This document shows positions 12,276 to 23,934 of a stretch of 64,000 bases of DNA, piece after piece. The notes under the pieces are model-generated. The model was not told the origin of the DNA. It saw nothing but the letters and a program-made list of their open reading frames with translations, and did not search any database. The stretch is from contig JAKOGH010000658.1 in NCBI GenBank assembly GCA_024811115.1, forward strand, positions 1 through 64,000. Direction: 5' to 3'. The translations under genes were made by a program, and so were the position numbers. The stretch comes from Terana coerulea. Taxonomy: Eukaryota; Basidiomycota; Agaricomycetes; Polyporales; Phanerochaetaceae. Position 1 is the first letter of the stretch. The number at the start of each line of letters is the position of its first letter.

Positions 12276-13157
12276 TTATAATTCCAATTTATGTACTTCC
12301 ACGCACATCTGCTATTTCTTGCACACTGTAAAAGTGTGAATCTGCGCAATCTTAGCTGATGTACGGGTGCGGTGAGCATGCCCACCAGAAAGGGAAGGTA
12401 ACAGTCACACTTGTCACTTCATGTTTTCTATCACTCGTCACGCCGACCTGCTGCCGACCTAGTCCCTCACCGCTGTTGCCCATACCCAGCCAGAAACGCT
12501 CCAACCAGGCCAAAAGACACCAGTGCGGAATAAAATGAAGCTACTAGTTGCGTGGTGCTTGGTGAGTGTTTGTGTTTTGTGCAAATTCTGGCGAACCGAC
12601 GCTCATTTAGAGTTCAGGCCTAGTAGGATGCGTGCACATTGGTGGCTCACGTCGAACGCAATGTCCACCACCTATGTGAGACCTGCTATCCCAGCTTTGC
12701 AAGAGTCAGGATGCAATGGAGAGCACAGACCTGCGAAGAACAGCACTCGGCCCAGACATGCGTCCGTAACCTCGCGGACTGGATGTCACTCTCTGCCGCC
12801 AACATGAAGCATTAGCCCAACAAATCACAGATGCTATGGAGGCTGCAAGGATGGTCCGGTCAGGAATCAAGCTTTGAGCAGCAGTCGTAGTCAATAGGTG
12901 TGTTCCACATCCCTCTACACAGAATCCCTTAGCTCGCAGAAGCTGTTATGCACAAGTCTCTACAACACATGCCAAATCAAAGCCACAGAGGGAAGCAATG
13001 TGCAAACATGCAAGTGTTGCTGCTGATACTGGGCTCAATGCTACTGTAGAGGGCTCGGAGAATGCTGTATATTACGGTTGGGTACTACATTGATAACAGC
13101 TTGTACGTTGAGATAATCGATATATTGCCTTATATAGACCGTGTGAATGATCGGGAT

Positions 13158-13237
13158 TTGCCGAGGGGGGAGGGGGGTCCCTGAGAGGCCCTTAGCCAAC
13201 TTTCATGGCGTCACGTACAATATTTTATTTTTGCATA
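13158..13237 (+). repeat. Short dispersed repeat, unit 2
   Basis: Second copy of the repeat at 12,218-12,275, with the same order of G-run, GGGGTCCCT and AATATTTTATTTTT and an extra internal stretch. Nothing else is supported. Confidence 0.35.
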
Positions 13238-15667
13238 CCCCTTGCGTGGTGCAGCGTATCAACGTCCGTCGGGAAACGAGGCGACATTCCCTTCTATACA
13301 ACAATAGTCTACCCCCTTCAACTGCCGAATATTGCTCTGCATCCTCGTCGGTCACAGTCTCGCGGCCGACAGTTCCAGTACGTCTCTTCGCACCCGCCTG
13401 TCCCGAGCGCACCCGGACCTGGATATTCTACCAGCATCCCGCTTTCTGGACGCAGAAGCACATCATATAACGACCACCGTCATAAAGCCCTGGCGTGCTA
13501 GCTTGCGCGATGTCGAAAGGATTCGTGAGAGCTCGGCATTGACATCGCTGGTACGTTCCGTTCTCTGCATGCTCTACTACACATGCTGACGTACTTGAAG
13601 GGCACAGGCATTCTAGAAACGTTGATATGCACCCTTGAGGTTGTTCATTCTTAGAACAGTGTATCATGACCTGGGTAGACTTGGGCTGCTTTCCTTGGCG
13701 CGCGAGTTGTTGTCGACTGCCCTCTGCATACCGATCTCTGGACCCTCAGTCCTTCGCCCAATACGCTGGCCGCACGCGGGGCCCACAGCTCACAAAATGC
13801 GCACTGCGTGGTCGGAGACAGAATTGCAAGTGACTGCATAGGTTTGCCCGCTTTTGTTTTGTTCTCTGTTCATATTGCTCACGGCAACTTTACAGACACT
13901 TGGCCTTTGGCGTCTTAAACCACTACGCGTACTGCGTTCACGCCCCGAAGAACCATGACATGCCCTTGAGTCGCCCACTGCCAGGCTCTGGTCGCCACGG
14001 TCGATGTCGACCAGTAGCTGCAGGTATGGACATGGTTTTGAAGGCGACGGGTATGCGCAAATCCACCTGTCGACAACTGGAGTGAAAGAATAGCGGGAGA
14101 GATCCAAGCATGTATTAGTTTCCGCATAGGTGCGTTTCCTTCCAATATGATACGGTCCGCCACTGATCTCACAACACGCAGATGCTCCAAAGGTTTTTGC
14201 ATCATTCCGTAAATGGATGCCAGCAATGACTTTGCGGCGGAAAACCCCACTTAGCCACGTGAAGCAGGCAGACAGCGACGCGTGCGTACATGAGCTGCGC
14301 TGGCCATCGTTGCGCGGTCGCTGCCCGGCTCGAAGACTACGTGGGCTGTCAAGTCTCCCTACCCCGCGGCCGAGCAAGAAGCGACCGGTCGAAGGCCCGA
14401 TAGGTTGAGGAACCCATGTCTGGGAGCGTGGCCGACGCGGCTGTGGAGGTATGCCTTACTGCCGACGGTATTGTGACCAAGTGCTGACCGTTCTCTGAGT
14501 TCCTCCCAAGAACTACGGCTGCCCCTCGTGTGGCTCTTTGCATCGGCCCGAACGCCTTCCTTGCCCTACCGCCAAGTTACTTGTTCTCTCGCGGCTCTTC
14601 CCTCAGCTCGCATACAAAGATGGCGTTGCGTGAAAATGGTCAGTCACATCGCAGCCTGATGTCGGCGCCCCAACTCATACCTACCGCGTTAACACCCTCT
14701 CCGTAGCCTGATGCCAGCCGTACCAACGCTGCCCTCCATTCGGGTGGTACACTATTCCTGAAGCCACGGGTCACACTATCGGAACTGGAGGACACGTACG
14801 CCGTACCGACGTACCAAGACATCGGCGTTCCATTGTCCATTTTTGCATCTCGAACACACGGATGTGCGGTGTATTCATGCTTCTGGTCTCGTAGCCGGCT
14901 CCTCCTGTACTGGCGGTGGCTTGAAGGCCTTCAACGTATGAGCGCGGCGGGGGCGCTCTTATCGGTCGGGCTCGATACGAGCGGAAGGACTCAATTTAGG
15001 CTCAGACGATCATTAGGTCTTCATCTAAAATAAACTACTAGATTCTGCAGTGTATGTGGCGAGCAATCGGTCGGGATTGGCTTGGCTGGCTCCCGTATGA
15101 GCAGGGTATTCCCGCGCCACAAAGACGCTTTCCACTTGCGGACGCCCGAGCACGGAGCGGCATCACTCCGGCATACGCCGAAACCCCTGTTTGTTCCATT
15201 TCGACGTGCTGTGCGAGGTGCAAAAGCGTGCACTGCCTCACGCCACAGCATGGGCTTGCACATTGAGTGGCATGTACATAGTACCTGCTTTTCAGGAAAT
15301 TGAGAAGTCTGGGTGTTGCACAGCATCGGCATGAAGCGGTGCGCACGAGGTGCGCAGCACCTTCAGTTCTTCGGAAATGGAATCATCGAACGTTCATTGA
15401 CAGGCAACACGTGTAACCGCTCCTGCCCAAGTTGGCGCCTCGACCACGCATACACGTTACACGAGGCGCAGTGCCTTGCCAGCTGCCGCCACGTGTAGGC
15501 TCTCACACTCGACCTGAACCTTTCTAATCCTCGACGTACGATCCTACCGCTCCCCAAGCCAACCGCATCTGGACTATTTCGACCTGTTCACTATTCTACA
15601 GTACATACCTCGACATTCGCCCATCTCGAACGCACAATTCACAACACAATTGGCTTGCACCGCACAA

Positions 15668-18600
15668 ATGGCGAGCAGCGAGCCCCAAGAGCATGTTACG
15701 ACGGTGCGCTTTTCCCTCCTACCCATCAGCCTGGTGTTTGACATTATTTCGTATACTTAGCAGCCGTCATCGCCTACGAACGAGTCGCCGCCAGCTGCAC
15801 CTGACAACCCATCGCCTGACTGGCAAGAGGTACGCAGACCCGTATTCGCAGTAGATTCAATGTATTAAGTAGCGTTCAAAGAAACTGCTGCAATCCATTG
15901 AGGCGCAAGCGTCATCGTTGAGGTCGCTCAGCGAGCAGACATCGGTACGTGACCGGTCGTTCTTTACTAGCTATCGGCAAACATATAGTATTACTCTGCG
16001 CAGAAGCTACTCCAGGCCGTCGAAGCGCAGTCTCCTCTCCTTGAGGCAATCAAAGGACCATCGTCTGGCTGGCAGACGATGGCGAAGGCGGTCAGAGAAT
16101 TCGACCAGGAGAAGATTGAGGATCAGAAGGATGACATCGACACGTTCCTAGTATTTGTGAGTTCTCTGCACCTGCACCGTGAGCCCTCGGCCGCTGAATT
16201 GCATCTACAGGCTGGTTTATTCTCTGCGGTTGTATCCGCCTTCTGTCTTGTATCGTATGCCCAACTCCTTCCAGACTCGAACACCGAATCCGAAATGCTT
16301 TCCGTTATGCGTCATATCGCCACCCAGAACTACGCCATCTACACCGGCTTTGTCAACACAACCTCCCCCTTCCTCCTCCCATGATGTTTCAGCCTGACAA
16401 ATGGGCTGTTCTCGTTAATCAGCTCTGGTTTGCGAGCCTCATAGTCAGCCTCGCTGCTGCATCCTTTGGTATCCTCGTCAAGCAATGGCTTCGCGAGTAC
16501 CTCGCCGTGGAGTCGACCTCGCCCCAAGAACGACTTCGTGCTCGGCAGTATCGAAGAGCTGCCCTGGACGACTGGCGGACGTTTGAGATTGCCGCGTCGC
16601 TGCCGCTGCTCCTTCATCTGTCCCTCGGGCTGTTTTTTGGCGGTTTGTGCGTCTTTACACGCGAAGCAAACCGTGACTTGGGCCGCATCACCGTCCCTCT
16701 CGTCGCCGGATGGGGCGCCTTCTTCACCTTTACACTCCTCGCTCCCTTCATCTTTCCCCGCTGCCCTTTCAAAGTGACATTTCTCAAGGCTCTGGCGAGG
16801 GTGCTTCGAGTATATGTTGCGGAACCCATCTACCGCAACGCGCAAGCCGTTATGCCGGAATCTCTGTGCCCACGCCGACCGTATCCTGAGGAGGAAAAGA
16901 CGTTCATCAAGGATCATTCACACGACACGGAGCTTCTAGTCGACGTAGACAAGACCACTACCGACGACTGGCTACTTGGAACCCTGTTGGAAGCGTTCAG
17001 ACAGTTCAATTCGAACCCGGAGGACCTTATCAGGTTTATTATGACCATTGTCAACAACCGAATTGCGCCACTTTCACGAGCAACGCCGTCTGCGCCATTT
17101 TGGATTTGACGACGCTGTCACAGCGTGGATGGACGCTGCTTATGGACACAGTGGCGAGCACGCTGATTACCTCCGGCCCCTCAGCTCCTTCAGCGTCCTC
17201 AGGCACGTTACTATGGGAGAGACAAGCAGCCATTCTTCTGCTCTCCCGGTCTACCTACCCACTTCCTAATACAGCATTGTCTTGCATTAGTCCTCAACGA
17301 CTTCGCTCTGTGGTCAAATATACAACTCATAATGCCTCAGATACTATCAAGCCTGGAAACGCAGATCACAATCTCCCTATGTTATTCGAAGCACGTAAGG
17401 ACCTTGGTACGCCGAGGCCGGAAGCTGCAATACACTTGCTTTTACGGCTCATTGCTGTCTGGCAAGGGCCGACTGTTCCTGAGCCGACATATACAGATGC
17501 CTCGAACTCAATTCTAGACTTGCGCGCATTGTCTGAAGAGCGTTGGACGCTGCTCATGGAGATGGTTGCCGAGACATTGGAAAGCTGCGGTTCAACTAAC
17601 CCCCTGGCCTCTGACAGTCCACTATGGGAGAAGGCCGCTGTCACTCTCCTGCTCTCTTCCTCCTCTCACCCTTTTCCTCGCACTGCCTTGCCGGCTATTA
17701 GCGCGCATAGACTACATTTTGGTCTACAGGGGCCTCTAAAAACATTCCACATCGGCACTCATCTGGATTCCCTATATGCCAAGGTCATTGCTGAGAACCT
17801 TCTAACAGCAGATGAAGACACAATGATAAGATATCGCATAGTAGTCGGGACAGTATTGCACGCTTACCAGCGATTGTCCAAGACGGCACTTTGTGCGATT
17901 CTACGCAGGTCCTCTAGCGCGAGCGAAGACCTGGATGCGAACGCTATCCTCAACCCTCTGTGGTCACTGCTGGGCGTTGTCTTGGAAGACGTTGTAGAGC
18001 CTCTGCACACATCCCTTGCGACTTCTTAACCGACGAAACACGCAGTCATGAGCTTGTAGTGCCTAGAAACGCGGCGTGGCATGCAGCGATGGCGATTGGA
18101 TGCCTCACTGTGATGTGCGAGGAGCTGAAGTTCAACATCTGTCAACTTAGGTCCTCGTACCAGACAAACAGTGCCATTTCCGACCTTCCAGGCCGCATCA
18201 CGCACTTCGTCTCCCAGGCACTTTCATATGCATGTGTCTCTCTCGGACGCCATTTGGACGGGGCAGCATCTCACTCAAACACGGATCAGAGGCTCTCAGG
18301 GTTGCTGCAAAAGCTTCTTTCGGAGAAGCTGCTGTTTTGGCTTGAGCTGCTCAGTCTGCTGGGGGAGCTGGAGAATGTTGCGCCGATGGCCCTCAGATGT
18401 ATTGCTGACCTGGACCTGGTATGTAATTACATCATGAGCTTGATGAAAGTGTTTGACGTACATCCTTGTTATTTGGTTCCAGGGTGCAAGCTTGGACACA
18501 TCAGCTCTGAGTGCGGTGACACTTGCAATAGAGGCCTGGAGCTGTCTCCGTGCCAATCACAGGCTGGATGTCATCACGGAATCAGCCTGCCATCTGTATC

Positions 18601-20875
18601 TGTCCATCATCCCGGCTCTTCCTCCGACCAGCCCTCTACTTCGCCAATTCACACCCCACATCCCCTGCAGGCTCCGCTTTAGCCATCCATCGCCTTCTGC
18701 CTCTAATGCCCTCATCTCCCTCACAAGCATCTGGGGCCCTTCTGCTGTTTCTCCAGATGGCAAGCATGTTGCAACCGCTACCAATCATCATCACCTCGCT
18801 ATCAGGGACATTGCCAGTGGCCGGCTGCTCCTCACCACGCAAGAAGTGCACACTGATGAAATTCATGCAATAGCGTACTCCCCCGATGGGAGCCTTGTTG
18901 CAACAGCCTCGTTTGACAAGACCATCCGCATATGGGACACAAATGCAGGGTATAGCGCACTTCCACCCCTTCTTGGGCGCACATACCACGTTCGGTCCGT
19001 GTGCTTCTCGCCAGACGGCTCCCTGACTAGTGTCAGGCTCCTGGGATGGGACAACCCGGATGTGGGAGGTGTCATCAGGTAAAACCCTCCGTATTGACGG
19101 CGATTGGGACGGCCAAAGATGGGTGCAGGCGGTCACATTTTCCCCAAATGGAAAAGCGGTAGCAACTGCATCCTCCCAAGGGCTGTGCGTCACGAGCAGC
19201 AGAAGACGGCCGGGTTCTCAAGGAGCTGCGAGACATCCCAAATGTGAACTGTGTCGCATTTGCGCCTGACAGTTCTTGCATTGCCGCTGGCTATGACGAC
19301 TGCACTGTGCATCTTTGGAGCGCATCCACATATGAGGCAATGTGCCTTCCCCTCGCAGGCCACAATGGACACATACGGTGCATTGCATTTTCACCTGACA
19401 GTCGCACTCTTGCATCTGGATCGGACGACACCACAGTCCAAGTCTGGGATCTGAGCACTGGAGCACACACACTGTTCTCCGGGCACTCTGCCCGGGTCTG
19501 CTCAGTGGCCTTTACCGCAGATGGCAAGCATCTCATCTCCAGCTCGCGTGACCAAACAGTACGGCACTGGAGGATTTCCGATGGTGTACTTCAGTCTGAA
19601 GGCGCCACAGACTCACAGAAGTCACAAATCACTGCCTTCGCTTTCATAAATGGAACAACAGAGTTACTGACTGGATTGGCCAGCGGTCAACTATGTATCT
19701 GGCAGACAGAGATTGCAACAGTGATCCGCAGGTCACAGGAGGTCCACACATCAGCAAGAGTGAAACATCTCGCTGTCTCTGCTGATGGGTCAGCAATCAT
19801 TTCGGGCGACGACGAGGGCGGCATACGATTATGGCACACAGCGTCCCTCGATCTCCACCAGGGCTTCCCTTCTGCACATCCAGACGCTGTAATGGCTGTG
19901 GCACTGTCAGCAGATGGCCGGCATGCATGGTCGGCCTCAGCAGGAGAACTCCAGAAGTGGTCCCTTGGTGATGGCTGGGCTGCTGTCCGGTGCAGCCTGG
20001 GAGATAGCAGCGAGATGCTTTGCGCTCGGTTTTCACCAGACTGCTCCCGCCTGGCGCTGGGAAGCATGAACGGAAAGGTGCGCCTTCTGGTCTCGCCAAC
20101 TGGCGAGGTCTTGTGGGAGGTTGAAGGGCACAGTGATTGGGTCCGCTCCATCTCGTTTTCACCAGACAGCCTATATCTTTCCTCCAGCTCTGACGACAAG
20201 ACCATCTGTATTTGGGACTGCACAAGTGGGGAAAGGCTCAGGGAACCGCTGCGAGGGCACGGCAGTCAGGTCATGTCGGTCGCGTTCTCTCCAGATGGCG
20301 CGTACCTGGCCTCTGGCTCCAATGACGAGACAGTTCGAGTCTGGAATATCAAGACAAGGCAGCAAGTGCGCGTGCTGGATGTTAATGAACAGACAACATC
20401 ACTCGCATTCTCAGTGAATGGTGATACTGTTGCAGTACTCACCAAACACGGCAAAACACAAATCTGGTATGCACTAGAAGGTAGCGGTAAGTCTGGCACT
20501 GTTTTACTCAACTTAGGTTTACGACTGATAGCCACGCCTTCAGGGACCCTCAATTCAGGGGATCATCCATCAATCTTATTTTCTCGGAATCCAGCTCACG
20601 GCTTAACGCTTGACGGTGTCTCGCCAACCCTAACCGACGAACCGACCGCCCGCAACAGCCTCAATGCCAGAGTCAGGTGGGATAGGATGGTTTGGTTCTT
20701 GGTTCCCATGGCTGAGCGCTCGGGGTTTGGTTACCGCCGGCGGCTTGTTAACCTGGGACTCAAGCAGATCATAGGTGCACCCTGGCCATCGAGCGTAGAT
20801 CTCGACCTTAGCCGCTTCGTTCACGGCACAGACTGGGCGCAGTGCTGGTCCGACGAGCCCGTTCAAAGCGCGTAG
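15668..20875 (+). pseudogene. Chimeric DUF6535 (four-TM) / NLR C-terminus / WD40 locus, copy 2
   Basis: Five introns join a DUF6535 protein. ATG 15,668; exons 15,668-15,703, 15,761-15,829, 15,873-15,942, 16,004-16,156, 16,211-16,351, then 16,393 onward after a 41-nt intron that restores frame. TM segments: AGLFSAVVSAFCLVSYAQLL, LWFASLIVSLAAASFGILV, ASLPLLLHLSLGLFFGG and LVAGWGAFFTFTLLAPFIF. A repeated 75-residue block (LDLxxLSxxxWTLLM) lies at 17,100-17,290 and 17,505-17,715. From about 17,755 the same frame becomes the winged-helix part of an NLR-like protein (LDSLYAKV to EPLHTSL), without a NACHT domain. WD40 repeats then run to about 20,480, around 14 in all. The C-terminal block ends at TAG 20,875. 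Single-base frame breaks lie near 17,060, 18,021, 19,024 and 19,178. Frame 19,244-20,875 is open for 543 codons, reading through a probable intron at 20,486-20,543. A membrane-anchored WD40 receptor is conceivable, but the breaks suggest a dead fusion. Confidence 0.75.
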
Positions 20876-21660
20876 CAAGTTCCCTGCATCTTTGGGATTT
20901 CCATCCTCCATTTCACTCCACTTCCCACCCTCGCACTCCATACCGATCCATTCCGAGCTCCTGCCGCACTTCACATATCTTTCCGATCCGATGTAACATT
21001 GCGACTGACTCCCCCCTTCAACATATCGCAACACCCTTTGAGCAGTTCATCTTTCGCTCGCACACGCATTCTCGAGGGCTTCAAGTTCTAGGCTTTCATC
21101 CGATGATTTTCAATCTACGCGAAAACTGTACGGTAGTCGTTACTCGTCCGCTGACGTATGATTATAGGGATGTATGATTTGTGTTCATTCGATCCATTTA
21201 TTCTGCCGCAATTTCATGGTGCGTAGGCGTATTGGTCATGATCATCGCGAGAAGCATCCGTTGCGACCCAGCGCGACCCGAGAGAGCGCAATCACTTGTC
21301 ATGCAAGCGGCATCAACGCCACAACGGGTGTATCAGGAATAGCGACCTCGTCGTTCCAACACGTCCAAGTCAACATGCCTTCTTGCACGCAATCACCTCT
21401 GTGCCTGATGATACCGTGACATGACTTTATTGTGGAAGAGTGGTACGCGAGCAATACAGGTCTGCGGCACTACTTGAGGGCATTTTCCTGGGGCAATTCG
21501 TGCTGTACGACCTGCGGTCGACGTAATCCTAGTAAGGCTGTCCGTCCCATAGAGTGAAAGATTCCATGATATACTGCACAAGGCGTATCAGGATAGCCTC
21601 TCATCCAGATACAACACATGAACGCACGTCATAGGTCCTTGACGAGAGCACGGTACGTGT
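20876..21660. other. Intergenic, shared 3' flank of NLR-like copy 2
   Basis: Patchy alignment with 5,954-6,660 of copy A. No gene or structured RNA is seen. Confidence 0.5.
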
Positions 21661-21669
21661 CAAGCACAT

Positions 21670-22540
21670 CGTGTCAAGCACATCGCTCCACCACGGAAGC
21701 CGTGCTCGCTCTCGTTCAGGCGTACATCCTTCTCCATTACTTCTCCATGCTCGCGCCGACGTGGACGTGGGTCACGTATACCGCCTATCCACGGCGATCG
21801 AGGCGATGGCGACGTGCACACCGCTCATAGCGGCCGTGGTGGGTCTTCATGGGCACTGGACCCCGTCTGCTAACCTTTTCTGAGCCGGCACAGCACCTAC
21901 CCGGCCTCGTGAGAGGTGCAACGGTCAAAGAAAATGCCCGGCGTACCCCGCAGGTTTCTCGATCCACTTCATGGCATCCGCGCCCGTCAAGAGGCCGAGC
22001 CGCTTGACAATCATGTCCTCCTCGGAAGCACGAAGAGACACGATGCAGCCGGTGCTGCGGACGCACTTCGTGCCCATTAGTTTCGCAAACTTGGTTTTGT
22101 GTTGAGCAGGAGAGTGAGATCGAGAATAAGAGTCAGTGCGGGGCAGTTTGGTTCAGTCAAGGAACCACGCACTCAGTAATCAACGACTTCGACCTCCTTC
22201 TCCCCAGCATTTGTCTTGTTAGGTGGACACGAGGGCTTCCAGCAGGATGGTTTCCCGCCAGTATTGTATGCGAAGGTTGAACTTACGCTTGAGCGCATGT
22301 GCATGCTCGGCCTGACGGGTAAGGAAGGTGCCGATGCAGCGATCGCTTGTGGCCTTGGAGGGTGACAGGGACTTCTGCCCGCAATACTCGTAGACCTCGC
22401 CAGGGAGTCCATGAGGTAGACAATATCGTTGCAGCTTGCAACTTCTGGGTGGGCTATATACACAGTCTGGGATATGCGTCAGAGTAGCGAAAGATAACGA
22501 CGGACATGAACGAACCGTGGCCGAGGATACCCCTTCCATA
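21670..22540 (-). CDS. Conserved gene of unknown family, copy 2 (better preserved)
   Basis: Minus-strand exons can be followed. About 22,460-22,370 gives AHPEVASCNDIVYLMDSLA. About 22,300-22,240 gives KRKFNLRIQYWRE. About 22,100-21,935 gives TKFAKLMGTKCVRSTG, SLRASEEDMIVKRLGLLTG and MKWIEKPAGYAGHF. About 21,850-21,670 gives YERCARRHR and HGEVMEKDVRLNESEHGF. These blocks recur in the decayed copy at 6,665-7,860, so they are real coding sequence. One single-base frame problem near 21,930 remains, so it may be a recent pseudogene. There is no signal peptide or TM segment in what can be read. The gene converges on the WD40 locus. I do not recognise its domain. Confidence 0.5.
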
Positions 22541-23930
22541 ACGTAGCGAACGACACCAGGCCAATATCCTACAGAGGATTTGACATCAGTACAGCCAAGG
22601 AGTCAACTGTAGGCTTTACCGACGTTTTGAGCTGCGTTCGCAGGTGCTTGTGCAATGATCTTCTGACTGGCAGCTACGTCTTTAGTTTGAAAGCAGTGTG
22701 CAATTGCGAGGTAGAGACCTACCCGAGTGAGCGTCTTCTGTCATCTGTAAGCGCATGAATCATGGCCATCTCTTTCGTACATGCCAGTACGTCCTATCCT
22801 ATCATTCCAGCGCGACGGAAGCCATCGTGATGAATGCCGGCCAAGGCCTAGTGGAGTGCGGAAGAATGGCGAAGGTTCGTCGGTGGACGTACGAGTGTTA
22901 CTGGATATGGAAGGTTTAGAACGTGCGCCGTGCAGGACGAAGAGTAGCTGAGACGATGGGTACGGAGGAGAGGAGGCGCAAGCGCGAGGCTGCGGGGAAA
23001 GTGTCGGAGCGGGGGCACATGGCGTTGTGATCCGTGACGGAAGGATCGTACTCGGGACGCCCTCAGGCACACCGCCCAATGAGAGCTGGCGCGAAGACCG
23101 ACGCGTCTCCCTCGGGACTTTTCTCGACTTCCAAGCGTGCTTGAACGGGCTATACTCAAGGGCGCTCAAGTGCACGCGTGGTTCATCTTCGCCTTTGTTT
23201 CGACGCGTCATCCGTCGGGGCCTGGGCGCTTACCGTGCTCGATCGCGTTCCGACTCTCGCTACGATCGACGCGTCCATGTGTCTGCCTGAATCTGCTCAC
23301 TGTCTGCCCATCGATATCGCGCCATCACTCAGCCAATCATTCGGAGGTGCATGCGGTCGCTGGCAAGCGGCTCCGGTCGCGCCCCTCGCGTTCTCGCCCG
23401 CCGCGTCGTGATTGGCTGGACTTCCATCAAGTCCCTGTCAGACGCCTGCCCCACTCCTGCCTCTGCTCCCTCACCTGCTTCTGCTCGATGCCCGACGCGT
23501 CTCCCTCTCGATTTCTCTCGTCTCCCAAGCGTGCAAGGACAGGTCGTACTCAGGTCTGCTCAAGCTTTCTGACAAGTACTCCCGGCAACCAACTCTGGCA
23601 ACTCAGAAATTGCATTACGGGTGTGCAGAGGCTTCGTTCAAGTCGTGGCAAGGTGATCAACATGCTTCGCCTTCGGTGTTCGAAGAACTCCTCCCTACGG
23701 CTTGTAGCCGAGGTGTCCTCGTCTCCGCTATATCCTCGCTGCCCACTCTACTCGTTCAGTCCCTCTTTCACGAGGAACCCCACCACGACCCGTCGACTAC
23801 CTTCCCGTTGACTCTCAGCTAGACTGAAACTTCTCTTATCATGGATCTGGAGGACGAACTTTTAACCGTACTACTGGGCATTTTAGTGAGCCACCTGCAT
23901 CTTGTCTTGTCTTTGTTTGCCCTGTAATGC
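22541..23930. other. Intergenic, repeat-rich
   Basis: The first part is the end of the segmental duplication. About 23,098-23,170 and 23,496-23,565 form an imperfect direct repeat, also seen near 9,595. A 224-codon open frame at 23,137-23,811 has biased, low-information composition and no domain, and I do not accept it as a gene. Confidence 0.45.
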
Positions 23931-23934
23931 GACG

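Larger units (their letters stand above)
10851..15667. other. Gene-poor, degraded DNA
   Basis: There are short coding-like islands but no gene I can complete. Plus strand 13,360-13,640: a frame ending ITTTVIKPWRASLRDVERIR, a GTACGT intron at 13,551, then GTGILETLICTLEVVHS. Minus strand 14,250-14,110: SLLASIYGMMQKPLEHLRVV. Plus strand 14,750-14,850: LSELEDTYAVPTYQDIGVPL. Their order and strand do not assemble into one protein. They may be relics of several genes. No RNA gene is seen. Confidence 0.4.
18110..23045 (+). repeat. Segmental duplication, copy B
   Basis: Counterpart of 3,170-9,020: NLR 3' half, WD40 array, 3' flank, convergent unknown gene and beyond, in the same order and orientation about 15 kb downstream. 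It lacks the MITE and most of 7,990-8,870. The junction with the DUF6535 gene lies upstream (protein junction about 17,730-17,755), so the original duplication probably began there and its left part has diverged more. Confidence 0.85.

Noticed and set aside
13790..14377. 195-codon minus-strand open frame
   Set aside because: No domain, low-complexity start, and a better coding-like peptide lies in another frame of the same strand.
23137..23811. 224-codon plus-strand open frame
   Set aside because: Ser/Arg/Pro-rich with no family, and it overlaps an imperfect direct repeat.
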